A DNA stretch of 64,000 nt from Brachypodius melanocephalos (GCA_013398615.1 VZSR01001479.1:18004717-18068716), one strand, 5' to 3'; positions 40,201 to 52,170 are shown, numbered from the stretch's first letter. The notes: generated by a model from the sequence alone, not told the origin. Numbers and translations are program-made.

Positions 40201-43200
40201 AGGAGACAATCAATAACACATTTGCAAGTACAAACAAAAGATCAGTATGTGCAGATGATCTATTGTATTCAATCAACATTTAGTCAGAAATTACAAACAT
40301 CTTGACAGGCAAATAAACATTAACCAAGTCCCTTGTTCACCACCAAAGAAGCTTTTTAATTCAGAAAAATTATTCAGATTGAGTGTTTGAGCTGAAACAA
40401 GACCATAAAATAACCATGTTCAAATGATGAGCTGTACATTAGCCTCAGCAAAAGATAAATGAAGACTATGTGACAACATAATATTCTCATCCAAGCAGGA
40501 ATCCACACAGCTGAACCTACTCAATATGTAAGATTCAATATCATTGCACATCTCACCTGTTAAAAACATGTTATTACAGACAAGGCAAAATACTTTGTAT
40601 TCTGCATTTGTAACTGTCTACTAAGAATTCAAATCATTCCAAAGAATCATAATAGTCTATTTTCAAACACAGTATAATTTGGGCTTTAAAAAATCAACAT
40701 CCCCAAAAGACTGTGACCAAGTTTATAAAGGGAGTAGAGAAAGAGACAGAGTAGGGTTTAGGCACAAATACTCATACAGTTTTCCTCTATGACTCTTTTA
40801 AAAGAGAGCTACATTGTCCCCCAGCTGGTGTTTTAGACAGCTGACCTAAGGTGTATTCTAAAGCTCACCAGTTGTGCCTTAACGAAGCCTGAACTTCTAT
40901 TTGGTATTAGTCCCTGTAAATCTTCCACAGCTACAGATTCTATTACCCCAACTGGAGGACTAGAAAGCAGAAGAGACCAGGATGCATGATACTGTTTCGA
41001 TAACTAAACTCCTCACCAACCATTCTGTCAATAAGTGAAGTGACAATGGAGTTTGTCACCATTCTTCACAACAGAAATATCATGGCAGGCTACTTCCTTC
41101 CCATCGGTGGAAGAGAGTCTGTACACACCTCACTAAACCTTAGGGCATAACAGAAAGGGATCAAGAAAATTAATCAAAATCATTGGGCTATTAATTTCTC
41201 CAGGTATCTCCTCCTCTCCATAATACCAGTTTGCTGTGAACTATGAAGATTCAAGCACTGCAACCATTAGAACAAGGTGTTTACCTGCCTTGCTGCCCTT
41301 GCCATGAACCCTCACTTTAACTACAATCTAATCCTTAAGTGCCACTAACCATTCTCTTAGAGCTCATCAGGTGTCAAGAGTGACAGCCAACAAGAGTTAT
41401 TGGTGGAGAGAAAAAAAAACACACATACAAGGCACAACAGTGGAAAAGCAAAATTCTCTGCTCTACAAGACAGTCACCTTCCAGCTTCTTTTATATAGTC
41501 TGAAATAAGAAGCCCGAATACTAGCAATGCTTGAATTTCCCCTCCTAGTCCTAAAGGCAAGGCAGATACAGGGCTCAAACACATCCTCAAGATTAACAAG
41601 TTACAGTGCATGAGATGAGATGCAGCAATTGCCTGTGTACACCTGTTTAGTCTGTCTCAAAGCAAGGTAAAACATGTTAACATAACAAACCTCCTGGGAT
41701 TAAGCAGCTCCTTTAGTCACAGTGATTCAGATACAGCCTCTAGCCCAAATCTGTTTTATTTATCTTTACTAAGAGCCCACAATCAATTATCAGAGCACAG
41801 CTAGGAAGGTCTGATATAGAAACATGCTGACAGTTGGGCAAATGAGGTTTCTATCTCTGGCTCTGCTAATAGATCTTTGGGCACATCAGGAGGCTGGAGC
41901 ACCTCTCCCATGTGGATAGACTGAGAACACTGAGGCTGTTTAGCCTAGAGAAGAGAAGGTTCTAAGGAGTCTAGGCACCCTTCAGTACCTAAATGGCCTA
42001 CAGAAAAGATGAGAAGGGACTTTTTATCAAGGTGTATAGTGATAGAATAATGCATAATAGCTTTAAACTGGAAGAGGGTACATTTTAAATAGACATTAAC
42101 AAGAAATTCTTTACTTAGAGTGATGAGTCACTGGGACACATTGCCCAGACAAGTTGTGGATGACCAGTCTCTGTTCATGGCCAGCTTGGATGGGGCTTTG
42201 AGCAATCTGGTCTTGTGGAATGTGTCTCTGTTCACAACAGGGGGGCTGGCACTAGATGATTTTTAAGGCTCCTTCCAATCCACACAATTCTATGATAAAT
42301 CATCTCATTCACCATGTTTCAGGCTGAGATCAGTGACGTGAGAAAAACATTGCCAAACAATCTTTAAGCAATCTAAAATGTTCAGATAACAAAGTACTCA
42401 AATATCAACTGTTACAATGAAACATATTACCAGGCCAGACTGGTAATAAATGCAAATTACTTGAAAAAATGAAAATCAGTTGTCAGAAAAATTACTTGAT
42501 ATGCAAGCTCACCTTTTCTCCAATGACAGCCCCCTTCTACCTTGCAAAATGGTTCCCTAGGTTTCTCCTAGATCCCCCTGCTGGTATCAATACCAGCCAT
42601 GCCACTCATACAGAGGCTGCGGCATAAGCAAAACATCAGGTAACAACATCATGGGTGCACTACATACCATAATAAGGTTCAAAGAGCTCACTGGAAGCAG
42701 AATAGAAGTCCTCCAGTTTAAAATCATTTGGTCCTTTCAAGGTCATGCCAAATCCTTTCGCATGCCACTTCCGCCTCCACAAGACATATTCAGAGAAGCC
42801 TCCAGGACCAGCACACACATCAGCAAAGTAGAGCAGTTCTGCATCATACTCCTTTATCAAAGGCACCTGCAAAAGGAAACTGAGGAAATTCTACTGACCC
42901 GTAACAGCTCCCATCAGACAAACCACATACACCATAAACCACACTGCTCAGAGAATCTTTCATAGACCTGTTTTCCCAGCTACTATCCTAAAGATTCTCC
43001 TTTCTTCCTACATTCCACATTCTCTAAGACAGCACTGCTGTTTGAAAGTTAGAGGCACTCACCCCTTGGTAGTCCTTAGGGTTTGTAAACATGTAGTCAA
43101 AGACGTGGTCCATATTTGCCATCTTCATTGCAGCCCTGTGAACACATAAATAGGGCCTTGTTAAGTTTCATCCTTGGCTCCTACAGCTGAAAAGGGACAT

Positions 43201-46200
43201 ACATGGGAAAGGGACTACACTACCAGACACTCCACAAACCTGTTCAGAAAGAAAGCTCCACGGATCATCTCATAGGGGTTAGACCTTGTTCGGGCTCGAC
43301 GCATTTCTTCTCCATCCAACTCATCAAATACGCTCTGCACAAACAGAAACAAAACTCAGCTGGACCTGGCACAGGGCTGGAGGGATAGGTAGGCATCAGC
43401 ATTTCCTATCTTCTTGCTTCTCTCTCCTTAGACAGCAAACTCCATGCAGGATTTGGTTAACCAATACAAAATGTTTCTTTGTCTCATAATGACATTTGTT
43501 CTTCTCCTAAGCCACCTCAGCTCTTAAGCAAATTTAATAACACTGACAAATTCTGTACTGATAGCTCCAGAGCCTGATAATCTGGTTAGTCACCTCAAAA
43601 GCAGTCCCAGTCTAAAGTATTTGTTTCACATATACACACACACACACACTCTACTGCAGTATACAAAGGCATTATAAAATCTAGGAGGGAAGACTGAACA
43701 GACAAGAAAAGAAGGGGAGCTTATTTCCTTAGATCATTCAAGCCTTCAGCCTTTCAGTTGGACTAAGGGCGGGTGACTGCTTTCTATCATCTCCCTGCTG
43801 GTTTTGACAGGGGTAGAGTTAATTTGTTTCATACTATTGAGATACAAATTTAATTTGTGATGGAAACAGTGTTGGTAACATAGAGATGTTTTTGTTACTT
43901 CTGAGCAGCTTTGGACAGCATTAAGACCTTTTCGGCTTCTCATACCACCCTGCCAGCAAGCAGGCTGGGAGTGCACTCTGGTGGAGTTTGGAGGGGACGT
44001 AGGTGGGACAGGTGACCCCAACTGTCCAAACAGATATTCCACACCATAACCCATCATGCTCAGTATATAAAACTGGGGGAAGAAGGAGGAAGCCATGGAC
44101 ATTCAGAGTTACGGTTTTTGTCTTCCCAAGTAACCTTTGCACGTGATGGAGCCCTGCTCTCCTGGAGAGAGACAGCTGAACACCTGCTTGCCCATGGCAA
44201 GTAGTGAATTGTTTTGCTTTCCTTCTACTGAGTGGCTTTTGTTTTACTTATTAAATTGCCTTTATCTCAACCTACAACTTCTTTACTTTTACCCTTCCCA
44301 TGCTCTCCCCAACCCTGCTGGTGGGGGAGTGGGTGAGCAGCTGCAGGGGGCTCAGTTGCCAGCTGGAATTAAACCAAGACAACCTCTTAGAAAGCTGAGG
44401 TTCAAAACAGGCTCCTGAACAGATAGTAAAATCCAGGACACTAGGTCATCCCAGTGACATCAAAGTGACAGAGGACATTCTGAACTCTTGTCAACTATCT
44501 AACTACTTAATCCTCTTTAATTATTTATTTCACTTGCTTCCCCAAAATTTCAGTTCCTCTCTAAAACAGGGGCTCACCTTGCACTGCAGGACATTACGTA
44601 AGAGCTCTTCATTACAGAATTCTGTTTCATCTTCAATTATCAACTTCCTCTGTAACAGGACAAGAGTACAGAGAGCATTTAGCAAGCATGATATTGTCAT
44701 TTCAGAATGCAGCATGTACCAAAAATGGATGAAGGCTGCCAATCACACACTAGGCTATATCAGCAAAAGCATGGCAATTAGGCTGAGGAATTTCCTCCCA
44801 TCAGGCATTCTTGAGACCACATATGAAATATTGTATCCAGTTTAGCACCCCCCAGTACAAGAACAGACATACTGGAACAAAAGCAGCAAAAGGGCCACCA
44901 AAACGAGAGGGTGAAAAAGCACCTGGTGTATGAGAAAAAGTTGAGAACAGTTTGTTCAAAATGCAGAAAGGGAAATCCAATTCTGTACCTAACAATGGGA
45001 CAAGTCCCTAACAGGAGACAGAAAAGACTGACCTAGGCTCCTAGAGATGGACAGTAATATGACAAGAAACAATGGACAAAAGCCACATAAAAAATGCCGA
45101 TTAGCCACATGCAAATTTTCTTTTGTCAACTGGGTTGTCAAACACTGAACAGATGCCCAAAAAGGCTGTCATGTTGCCATCCATGTTGCCAAATACTCAA
45201 AACTCCATTAAACAAGACCTTGAGCAAGCTACAAGGCCTAGCTGGATCTGCTTTAAGCAGGAAGCTAAACTAACAACCTCAAGAGGTTGTTCACAGTCTA
45301 TGCTATTCTACAGCTATTTGGCATAGCAATTGTCCCAGGCTGAGTACTCCTGCTTTGTCTTAGGCTGGAAAGTACCAAGATATAAAAAATTACCTTCCCC
45401 ACAGTCATCCACTCCTTTAGTTCCTGGGCATCTGGGATCTCTGTGGTACACTCAGGGCACCATTCCACCTTCTCATAGGCACTAGGCTGCAAACACAAGT
45501 CATGGGAAGAGCCAAAGATGTTTTTGCTAGAAAAATATAAAAATTAATTGCTCCCCAAAAGTTTGCCTCCCAATGCTAGTGTAAGGGGTTATGCCATGAC
45601 TTTAATGCCAACTGTAGAGTTTTTCCCCTCCTGGACTAAAACATGACTTATTTATTTTTAAAATTAAAAACAACCTCAAACACCTCCACCACAAAAAACC
45701 CCTCACCACATTCCCCTTTATTACAGTCTGATAATCAAGGCAAAATGGAAGTCTTGTACTCAAAGTACAGTTTAGAGACACTGGGAAGGAGACAGCTGCC
45801 AAGAAAAACCACATTTGCTTTACGCATTCTTTCTCCTAGTTTTTGCTGAACATAGCAACAGAAATGAGACTTAAAACACAAAGTACTTACCTCTGGCTCA
45901 TCCTGCCAATCAATATTGAGCTCCCCATCAAATCCTTTGAGGGTCAGGCCAAAGCCTCTTCTTCCCTTCTGATTGGATGCCTCAACAATATCCTTCCTGC
46001 CTTGGCCATATTTTCCCAGACCTTCTCCTTCCCGGAAGCCCATCTTGGCCTATAAAGGGAGCAAAGGGAGCACTCTGAGGCAAGTGGTCTTGAGTTTATG
46101 TACTAATGCTAAGGTCTGTAGTGGGGAAGTACAAAGAGTAACGGGGAAAATGGCACATCACTCTGAAGTAACTTGAAGGCACTGAGCATTTTTAATCTCA

Positions 46201-49200
46201 ATTGTAGATTTCAGGACTTCTGAGTGAGTTCACTTCATTGAGGCAGGATACAAAAAAAAACCCCAGATCTGAAGAATGATGTCTGAGATGACAGCAAATT
46301 ACAAAAAGTTCAGCAATGCAGGAACAGCCTACTCAGAGAGAAAAGTAGTGAGCAGCCTGGAGCCATTCATCACAGGCTTCAGTGAGCATGGATGGTTCAT
46401 AGGAAAAAAGATGTTGGTATAGGAAAAAATTCATGTTGTGAATTATATTCATTGTTATGAACATGCATTCACACGCATTTCAAGTATCAGTTAAAACCTC
46501 ACATAAAACTCAGAGGAGGAATGCAAGACACTGCTCCCGAAACATATACACATCTCCTAGGTTAAAGGAACTATATTCACTACCTGCTAGTTTTTCAGGC
46601 TTTTCTCTCAGTAAATTTTAGCAATAAGAGAACAGTAACAAAAAGCAGGGATGCAGTCAATTTCATGTATGTACAGGACAGTAAGGAAATAAAAGACAAA
46701 GACCCCTGCTACAAAGAGGATCAGAATCAAAGTATTTTTTATAACAAACTGGTCTTTTCACTTCGTTCTCACGAGTTCTTAGTAGTTTGGTCCAAAACTA
46801 TTTTAACCTACCATAAGCTTTTGGGACACACTGTTATACATTGAGTAGCGAGATGAAGTGCCCTCCACAAGAGAGTCTTGTTTGAACTCCTTGCTGAAGA
46901 CCGGTCTTTTTTCATCGCTCTCACTGTCAGACCCACTGGTGCTACTGGAAGACTCTGAAAACAAACAAAAGGGTGAGAATGAAAAAAAAAAAAAACAAAT
47001 GGAAGAAAGACATCTCAATAATCACATTAGAATCCAGTGAAACTCATTAAATTCTCCAAACACACACACAAAAGACACTTCAGTATCTCAAATGTGATAT
47101 GGGAAGCATGCAGGCGTAATATAACACACCCTCTGCAACCAACTCTTGGTTATCTTTCTTGTTGCCTCAGGGACACCCAACCTCTCTGACCCCATGGATT
47201 CCAGGCCCCACAAAGGGCTGGGCAAACCCCATCACACCAGCAGAGCAGCCACAGCATGATCACAACAGTACTGTGGTGTGCCTGATCTTTTCAATGATCC
47301 TGAGGAACTGACAAGGTCCAGAGGGATTCTCTCCTGAGAACAGTGACAATTACACCTCGAGGAAACACACTGAACTTTCCTCCATATCCTACCTAACTAC
47401 AAGTGTAAATCCATCCCTGACTTAGCCAAAATCTCACATTAAGTACACAGGCTTGGGCCTGTACACAGGCTCTACCAAATGCCCAACACTGCAAAAAGAA
47501 GAGAAAGTTAAATTTTTTATACTTCAGTTTGACCCCACTATCCAGTTAAATAGCAAGGATCCCCAAGTTCACTACAGCAAATGAAAGAGTTTTCACCTCT
47601 AGAGCTTACTGATACATACAAACTAAAGTGAAAGATAAGGTCAGAAGACACCAATCTTTTTTGAAGTACCTTTAGAGAGGTTTGAGGAAGAACTTAACAA
47701 AGTCAATGGTTCAGTCAAGGTAGTAAGTATCAACATAGACAGCAAGTACTCAAAATAAACCTTTCTCACCAGAAACTGATGCACCAGAATCTTCACAGGC
47801 ACCAGATAATGAAGCTCTGTCTGTGCCCAGCTCCACCTTGGGATCTAGGTGGTAAGAACCTGTATGAGCTGTCTAGTCCTCACAGCTGCTCTCCAGCTGT
47901 CAGATGCCCAAACCTACTCACTCCAGGCAGGGTGTAACTGGGATCTGGGCAGGAATCATGGTAGCCCCCTTTGCCTCAGCCTGCTCTGCACCAGCTGGGT
48001 GCCAAGGGAGGCCCTACAATCCAATGAGTCCTTCTGTTTTTCCTGGGGTAATATCACCATGAGGATGAAGCAGTGGCACAAGTTTCTCACTACAGCTAAT
48101 TTATATGGACTACAGGAGCAGCAACTCACAGCAAGCACAGCCATGCTCTGTGTTGGCCCTCTGCCTCTCGAGCTCCCTTGTTTGCCAAGTGCTAGAAATC
48201 ATTTTGTGCTGCTTTGTACAACTAGGGCAAGTTGAACTACAAAAGTTGCCCTGACATAAAACAGAAGATTGTTAGCAGAGTTGATCTTTTTCTGTTCATC
48301 TCTTAAGAAGGAATAATTTAGCTCCACAGAAGTGTTAAAAAAACCCAGAGATATTATAATATTTTAAAAGAAGGATTGAACTTTTCTTACATTTGTCTAA
48401 TTTAAGAAAAAACACAGACTATTTCTCTCTCAACTCACAGATCTCTGTATTTTCCTGTTCTGGAAAACTGAGCATCAGTGAAGTAACAGGAAATAACTGA
48501 AAAATCAGCAAAAAAAGGCCATTACAAGAAACTGAAGTAAAAATGAAAGACATCACAGTAAAATATACAACTGTAGTTAAAATCCTTTCCTCAGTGCTTG
48601 TTGCTGAGCAATCAGTTTTTAAGATTCAGGACTTGTGTCCCCAGATAAACACTACACTAGAGTTTTACAATATCAACATTGGAGGTTTCCAGCTCCAGAC
48701 AAGGAAGGCTATGATTCAACCTGTGTTTGCAACATTCTACAACCATCCTGATTTTCAAACATCTATCACACAAGATACAGTACTGTTTCTTTCACAGAGC
48801 TTTTAGCTAAGAACACACTCACAAAGGAATTCTGCTTTAGGGTCACTGCTTTAGGATTACTGCTTTCTGCTTCTTTGGTACACAGCTTCAGTTAACTTTG
48901 CTACCTGCTTTTGAGCTGTGTCTTATTTTCTAGAGACTCATAAAGTGCCTTAAGCACAATTACCAACTGCATAAGTTCCAGTGGAGTCCCTTTACATCTC
49001 TTTTTGTTTTTAAGATTTGCTAAGCCATGCTGAGCTGAGATTAAATCTCAAATCACTTCTTTCCCCAACCTGCTTTCTTTCATTAGAAACCACAATGGGT
49101 GTAATAGACTACTAAACAATTAACTCTACCCAAAATACTGTCCTTGAACAGTAGCAATTTGTTTCTTAAACATTAAGGCCTACAGCCTATTTTGACTCAC

Positions 49201-50395
49201 GTATGAACTCAATAATCAGAAAGGGGGGAAAAAATGAAAAAAAATTTAGTTTGAATTTTTTAGCTCAGCCCTGAGTGCACAGAGCATTCCCTACCCCAGC
49301 TCTCACATTCTGCACCTCTGGCCTCCTCCCTCACCTTGGGCCTTGACAGACAGGTACACACACTACACCCTGCAACTACAGCTACTCCTAAACCAACCCA
49401 CTCATCTCTCATTTTCCACACACACCCCCTTCCATTTTCACAAGGGAGGGCTTCTTTATGTGTTCAGGCACTTGAACACTTCATGACCATGAGAAACCCT
49501 AAGACTCTGACATAGCAGGCACGACAGTGAGGCAACCACAAGTACCATCTTGGCAGAGTTTAACGTGTCCCACAACAGTGATAGGTGTAGGTCACGTCCC
49601 TCATCTGTGGTATATCCCAACCCCAGGCAAGAAAGCACACTCCAAGAAAAAGTAGGCAAATAGTTAACTCTGAAATAGATCTTCTTTCTGAAAAGAAACA
49701 CCTGTGAGCTCTCACAACTCTGTTCTCCCCTAGAAAAATCACACTGAGCCAGCATAAGACATGGTTCTACAAAGCAGAAGCCCCAGCCAAGTGGCCCCTT
49801 TGTATTCATCTCAACTTCTCCCATCTGCAGAGATGTGATAAGACTACTGATTTCTTTCCTCCTTTTTAAGCAAAATTATGATTATGATGCTTCTTTGTGG
49901 TGTAACACCCACAATGCCTCAGTACTGAGAGTTTCCAAACCAGAAATAACAGCTGAGACTGAAAAGATCAATATGACAAATATGACAAGAATGTTTAGAG
50001 CTTTGGATCATGCACATCATCTACCTCAAATACAGTTTTCTACATCTGAATTAATACAATTCCCAAATGAAAAAGTTTACGTAAGATTTTAAAAAATTCT
50101 AAATTAATTCACACCAATCTAAGGTTGTGAAAAGAAAAAAATGTAGCTTTTTTTCCTGAAGAAAGAGTATACTCTTGAAATTCAGGCTAGGACCTAGATG
50201 TAGGTTCAATTTCTTGTTATTGTTTACATCCCCTGCAGCAGCACATTCCAGATCTCCAACCTTACCTTGAATGGTATGATTACTAAATTGATTTTCATCA
50301 TCTGAAGTAGAACTGAGGGTTAATCCCAAGTCTTCGATCCTCTTCTTCTGCTTATTTTGGGGGCTGCTAAATTCGGGTTCTGTCCTTCTCTTCAT
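28110..50395 (-). CDS. CMTR1: CMTR1, cap-specific mRNA (nucleoside-2'-O-)-methyltransferase 1 (23 exons, 831 aa)
   Basis: The enzyme methylates the 2'-O of the first transcribed nucleotide of capped RNA to give cap-1, in the nucleus. Coding exons, gene order: 50395-50266, 46954-46812, 46049-45891, 45486-45394, 44649-44578, 43334-43240, 43135-43063, 42866-42668, 40188-40070, 39799-39703, 38487-38355, 37476-37297, 36891-36835, 35917-35860, 35225-35157, 34993-34862, 34363-34241, 33528-33437, 32832-32764, 31342-31295, 30725-30613, 30065-29957, 28242-28110. All are GT-AG and in phase. Total 831 aa; human is 835. Order of parts: basic nuclear-signal-like N-terminus (MKRRTEPEF, KQKKR), Ser/Asp-rich linker, G-patch about 83-129, Rossmann methyltransferase with CAGPGG 273-278 and Lys235-Asp360-Lys400 (human Lys239, Asp364, Lys404 by alignment), guanylyltransferase-like region, WW-like segment about 745-780. 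The start MKRRTEPEF aligns with the human start, but an in-frame ATG exists upstream. Confidence 0.97.
29957..30065 (-). CDS. CMTR1: CMTR1 exon with the WW-like segment
   Basis: Encodes DPWTMAYSKNFNKKFFFNK through YNLPSEATAPF. The PWTM, the aromatic FFF and the terminal P match the WW domain annotated near the C-terminus of CMTR1, which contacts the RNA polymerase II C-terminal domain. Exon ends are CTGCCAG and CA|GTGAGT. Confidence 0.93.
30613..30725 (-). CDS. CMTR1: CMTR1 coding exon, C-terminal region
   Basis: Encodes LEMKVIKSSGGMPRLSYTGR, then DDRHFVPTGLYIVRTMN. Near-identical to the human block, with good splice sites (AACATTTAG, AACG|GTAGGA). Confidence 0.95.
31808..31830. repeat. Poly-T tract (23 T)
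   Basis: An uninterrupted run of 23 T in a CMTR1 intron; on the gene strand it reads as poly-A. No SINE or retrocopy body was recognised beside it. Confidence 0.9.
37747..38080 (-). mobile_element. CR1 LINE fragment
   Basis: Starts TCACAGAATCATAAAATCATTTGGGTTGGAAGGG, then CTTCTCTTTACAGGCTGAACAATCCCAG, CTCAGCCTTTCCTCATAGGA and GGATGCAGCCCAGGATACAATTGGCCTTCTGGGC. All are reverse-complement CR1 signatures. The 3' end is at 37747. Compared with full CR1, sequence is missing between TCCAGTACCT and CACCCCTAAG, so it has an internal deletion. It lies in a CMTR1 intron in the sense direction. Confidence 0.93.
38355..38487 (-). CDS. CMTR1: CMTR1 exon with catalytic Lys400
   Basis: Encodes GGHFVCKTFDLFTPFSVG through TSRPANSE. 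The Lys in VCKTFD aligns with human catalytic Lys404. The acceptor is preceded by a long pyrimidine tract. Confidence 0.95.
39881..39920. repeat. Short tandem duplication, 2 x 20 bp
   Basis: TAATGATAATTTCTGTAAGG at 39881-39900 is repeated with two differences at 39901-39920, within a CMTR1 intron. Confidence 0.8.
40070..40188 (-). CDS. CMTR1: CMTR1 exon with catalytic Asp360
   Basis: Encodes the end of GEGGIDGDGDITRSENI and finishes with GVHFLMADG. The Asp in MADG aligns with human catalytic Asp364. Splice sites are CCTTAG and GGG|GTAGGT. Confidence 0.95.
41875..42296 (+). mobile_element. CR1 LINE, 3' half
   Basis: Plus-strand CR1 motifs appear in order: GGAGCACCTCTCCCATGTGG, GGCTGTTTAGCCTAGAGAAG, AAATTCTTTACTTAGAG, GACACATTGCCCAGACAAG, GGCACTAGATGATTTTTAAGG, TTCCAATCCACACAATTCTATGAT. 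The terminal ATTCTATG repeat marks the 3' end at about 42296. The copy is old and diverged and lies antisense in a CMTR1 intron. Confidence 0.92.
42668..42866 (-). CDS. CMTR1: CMTR1 exon with the SAM-binding motif
   Basis: Encodes VPLIKEYDAELLYFADVCAG through SSELFEPYY. CAGPGGFSEY is the glycine-rich SAM-binding loop of the FtsJ/RrmJ-type Rossmann fold. This is the longest CMTR1 exon and its most conserved piece. Confidence 0.97.
43063..43135 (-). CDS. CMTR1: CMTR1 exon with catalytic Lys235
   Basis: Encodes AAMKMANMDHVFDYMFTNPK, then DYQG. The Lys in AAMKMAN aligns with human catalytic Lys239. Confidence 0.95.
43634..43649. repeat. (AC)8 microsatellite
   Basis: Eight AC dinucleotides in a CMTR1 intron. 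Confidence 0.85.
43796..44381 (+). mobile_element. Solo LTR of an endogenous retrovirus, ERVL-like
   Basis: The block starts TGCTGGTTTTGACAGGGGTAG and ends TGGAATTAAACCAAGACA, which fits the TG...CA ends and terminal sequence of a common bird ERVL-type LTR. A TATA box (TATATAA, 44064-44070) and a polyadenylation signal (ATTAAA, 44250-44255) stand in the expected order for a plus-strand LTR. No gag, pol or env reading frame lies beside it, so it is a solo LTR. It is antisense within a CMTR1 intron. No clear target-site duplication could be identified and the left end is uncertain by 3 bases. Confidence 0.8.
44578..44649 (-). CDS. CMTR1: CMTR1 coding exon
   Basis: Encodes RKLIIEDETEFCNEELLRNV, then LQCK. 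Matches the human RKMIIEDETEFC block just before the methyltransferase core. Confidence 0.95.
44740..45095 (+). mobile_element. Old CR1 LINE fragment, strongly diverged
   Basis: Diverged plus-strand CR1 landmarks are recognisable: GAGACCACATATGAAATATTG, CCCCAGTACAAGAACAGACA, AGGGCCACCAAAACGAG, GACAAGAAACAATGGACAAAAG. No 3' end is present. It lies in the CMTR1 intron next to the LTR. Both limits are approximate. Confidence 0.65.
45891..46049 (-). CDS. CMTR1: CMTR1 exon with the G-patch
   Basis: Encodes AKMGFREGEGLGKYGQGRKD through LNIDWQDEPE. The spaced glycines of KMGFREGEGLGKYGQG are the G-patch signature; this motif recruits DEAH-box helicases, and human CMTR1 binds DHX15. Confidence 0.95.
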
Positions 50396-50409
50396 GTTTT
50401 CCTGAAATG
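50266..50409 (-). CDS. CMTR1: CMTR1 exon with the usual start codon
   Basis: Acceptor TTTTAG|CATTTCAGG, donor CAAG|GTAAGG. The ATG at 50395-50393 begins MKRRTEPEF, which aligns with the human N-terminus; KRR and KQKKR form a bipartite basic nuclear signal. The 14 bases before the ATG are open and in frame with the upstream exon at 51408-51489. Confidence 0.95.
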
Positions 50410-51407
50410 CTAAAAGAAGAAGATCACTCTTGGCAAACATTAAGCAAGTTAGCTTTCTATAATGCACAGCAGCATGGTGGCATAGATCAGGTTATACTGT
50501 TCAGTATAAGGCTCCTGAACTTAAATGTCTTTAGGTAAAAGTCTCAGCTTCTTTTGAACCCACCTTTTTAAACACCTAGTCTAACTAATCAAACAGGAAA
50601 CTGATATGGAAACTTTCCTATAACTGATGAATTTCAAATCACTTCTACAACCTACTTATCCCCAAATGCAAGTAGACAAAATCAACCCAGACATAGACAC
50701 TTATATAACTTAAATACATGGCAGTTCATTACTACTGCTGAATCAAAGATTGATTTTATCCAAACACACTGAAAAAATGTCAGATGAATCTAATGGAGAA
50801 CATGCAAGGTGGAACAAATTTCTCACGAGACTCCAAACAACTCTGACCTCACCTCTGCAAATCTTATTTAATAAAGGAGCTTTTCTGCATGACTTTTACA
50901 ACAGAACTTTATTAAACATGCGTGCTCAAGATGTGTGTGCGGGTTTGTTTTTCACCAGGAATCACTGGCAAGATATCCAGCTTCTGGATGTGGTGGATAA
51001 ATTTTGCATAAACTCAGAGAAAGGTCTAATAAGATGGAGTTAATAGAAGCCAGCTTAGAAGGCTTGCAGAAGACAAGAAGCAATGAAAGTGAAAGCAGGT
51101 AAAAATTTAAAGGCAAAAATACTTAGCACACCAGCTAAAACCTCTCTCCTACTGAAAAAAAAATTAAGCAGAACTTTGATTAGTGTTTATTATTGTACAT
51201 AGGATTGTTGGGCTATAAAAGATGGCCCAGGTCACCAATTCAAATCTTTAGTTATCGAATTTATTTCCACAAACATATACAAGACATCTTAAGGCCAAAT
51301 CCTTTCTTTATCCCCACAACTCTGACTGCAAAATGACCCTACAACCTCACTGCACTATGGCTAAGAAATCTTCCCCCTTTCACCAGAAGTTCTATTAGAG
51401 AACTCAC

Positions 51408-51489
51408 CTTTATCTGCTCTTGCCTCAATTGAGGGTTTGGGGTTTTTTCCCTTGTTTATCTCTAACAAACCAGCCATTTTATATTTCTT
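51408..51489 (-). CDS. CMTR1: Upstream CMTR1 exon with an in-frame ATG (possible 28-aa N-terminal extension)
   Basis: On the gene strand a pyrimidine-rich acceptor (GCCTTTCTCAG) is followed by AAGAAATATAAA and ATG at 51477-51475 in a strong Kozak context (A at -3, G at +4). It reads MAGLLEINKGKNPKPSIEAR then ADK, and ends at AAAG|GTGAGT. Its phase joins exactly to the next exon, giving ADKAFQEN followed by MKRRTEPEF. It is therefore either a true coding exon or an alternative 5'UTR exon. I do not recall such an extension in human CMTR1. Confidence 0.6.
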
Positions 51490-51738
51490 CTGAGAAAGGC
51501 AAATGAGAGATCAACACACTCTCAGCTCACCCCTGCCAGCTCCCTACCGAGACCCCCGCTCTCCAAATCCTACTAAGAGTCCCTCAGCGCACCTGCCTCC
51601 CTGACAAATTTCAAACCATGCAAAATTAGGCACAAGTTAGGGACACCTAGTCCCTCAGGAGCCCCACAGCTGCGAGGGAAAGCCTCTCCACATCGGCACC
51701 CACTCCCCTTAGCCCCCTTGCACTGCACTACCGGCCTC

Positions 51739-52170
51739 TCACAGAATCACTTAGGTTGGAAAAGACCTCTAAGGTCATCGAGTCCAACCCACGACCGAAC
51801 ACCACCATGGGCAGTAGACAGCAGCACTGAATGCCACGTCCAGTCTTTCCTTGAACACCTGCAGGGATGGTGACTCCACCGCTTCCCTGGGCTGTCCATT
51901 CCAATGTCTAATCACCCCTTCTGTACAGGAATTCCTCCCGCTGTCCAATCTAAACTTCCCCTGGCGCAGCCTGAGGCTGTGTCTTCTTGTCCTGTTTGCC
52001 GTGGAGAAAGTGCCATCCCCACCTGGCTACACCCTCCTTTCAGGTGGTTGTAGGGAGTGATAAGTTCTCCCCTGAACCTCCTCGTCTCCAGGCTAAACGC
52101 CCCCAGCTCCCTCAGCCGATGCTCACAGTACTTACCGTCTAGATCCTTCACCAGCTTCCCTTCCTCTCTG
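51739..52170 (-). mobile_element. CR1 LINE 3' region
   Basis: Begins TCACAGAATCACTTAGGTTGGAAAAGACC, with CCGCTTCCCTGGGCTGTCCATTCCAATG, CCTGGCGCAGCCTGAGGCTG and CAGCTCCCTCAGCCGATGCTCACAG. It is a rather well-preserved reverse-complement CR1. Its 3' end is at 51739 and its truncated 5' end runs into the CMTR1 CpG island. It is in the sense direction in the first CMTR1 intron. Confidence 0.95.

Noticed and set aside
43796..44381. Full provirus at the LTR
   Set aside because: Only one LTR is present and no retroviral reading frames adjoin it.
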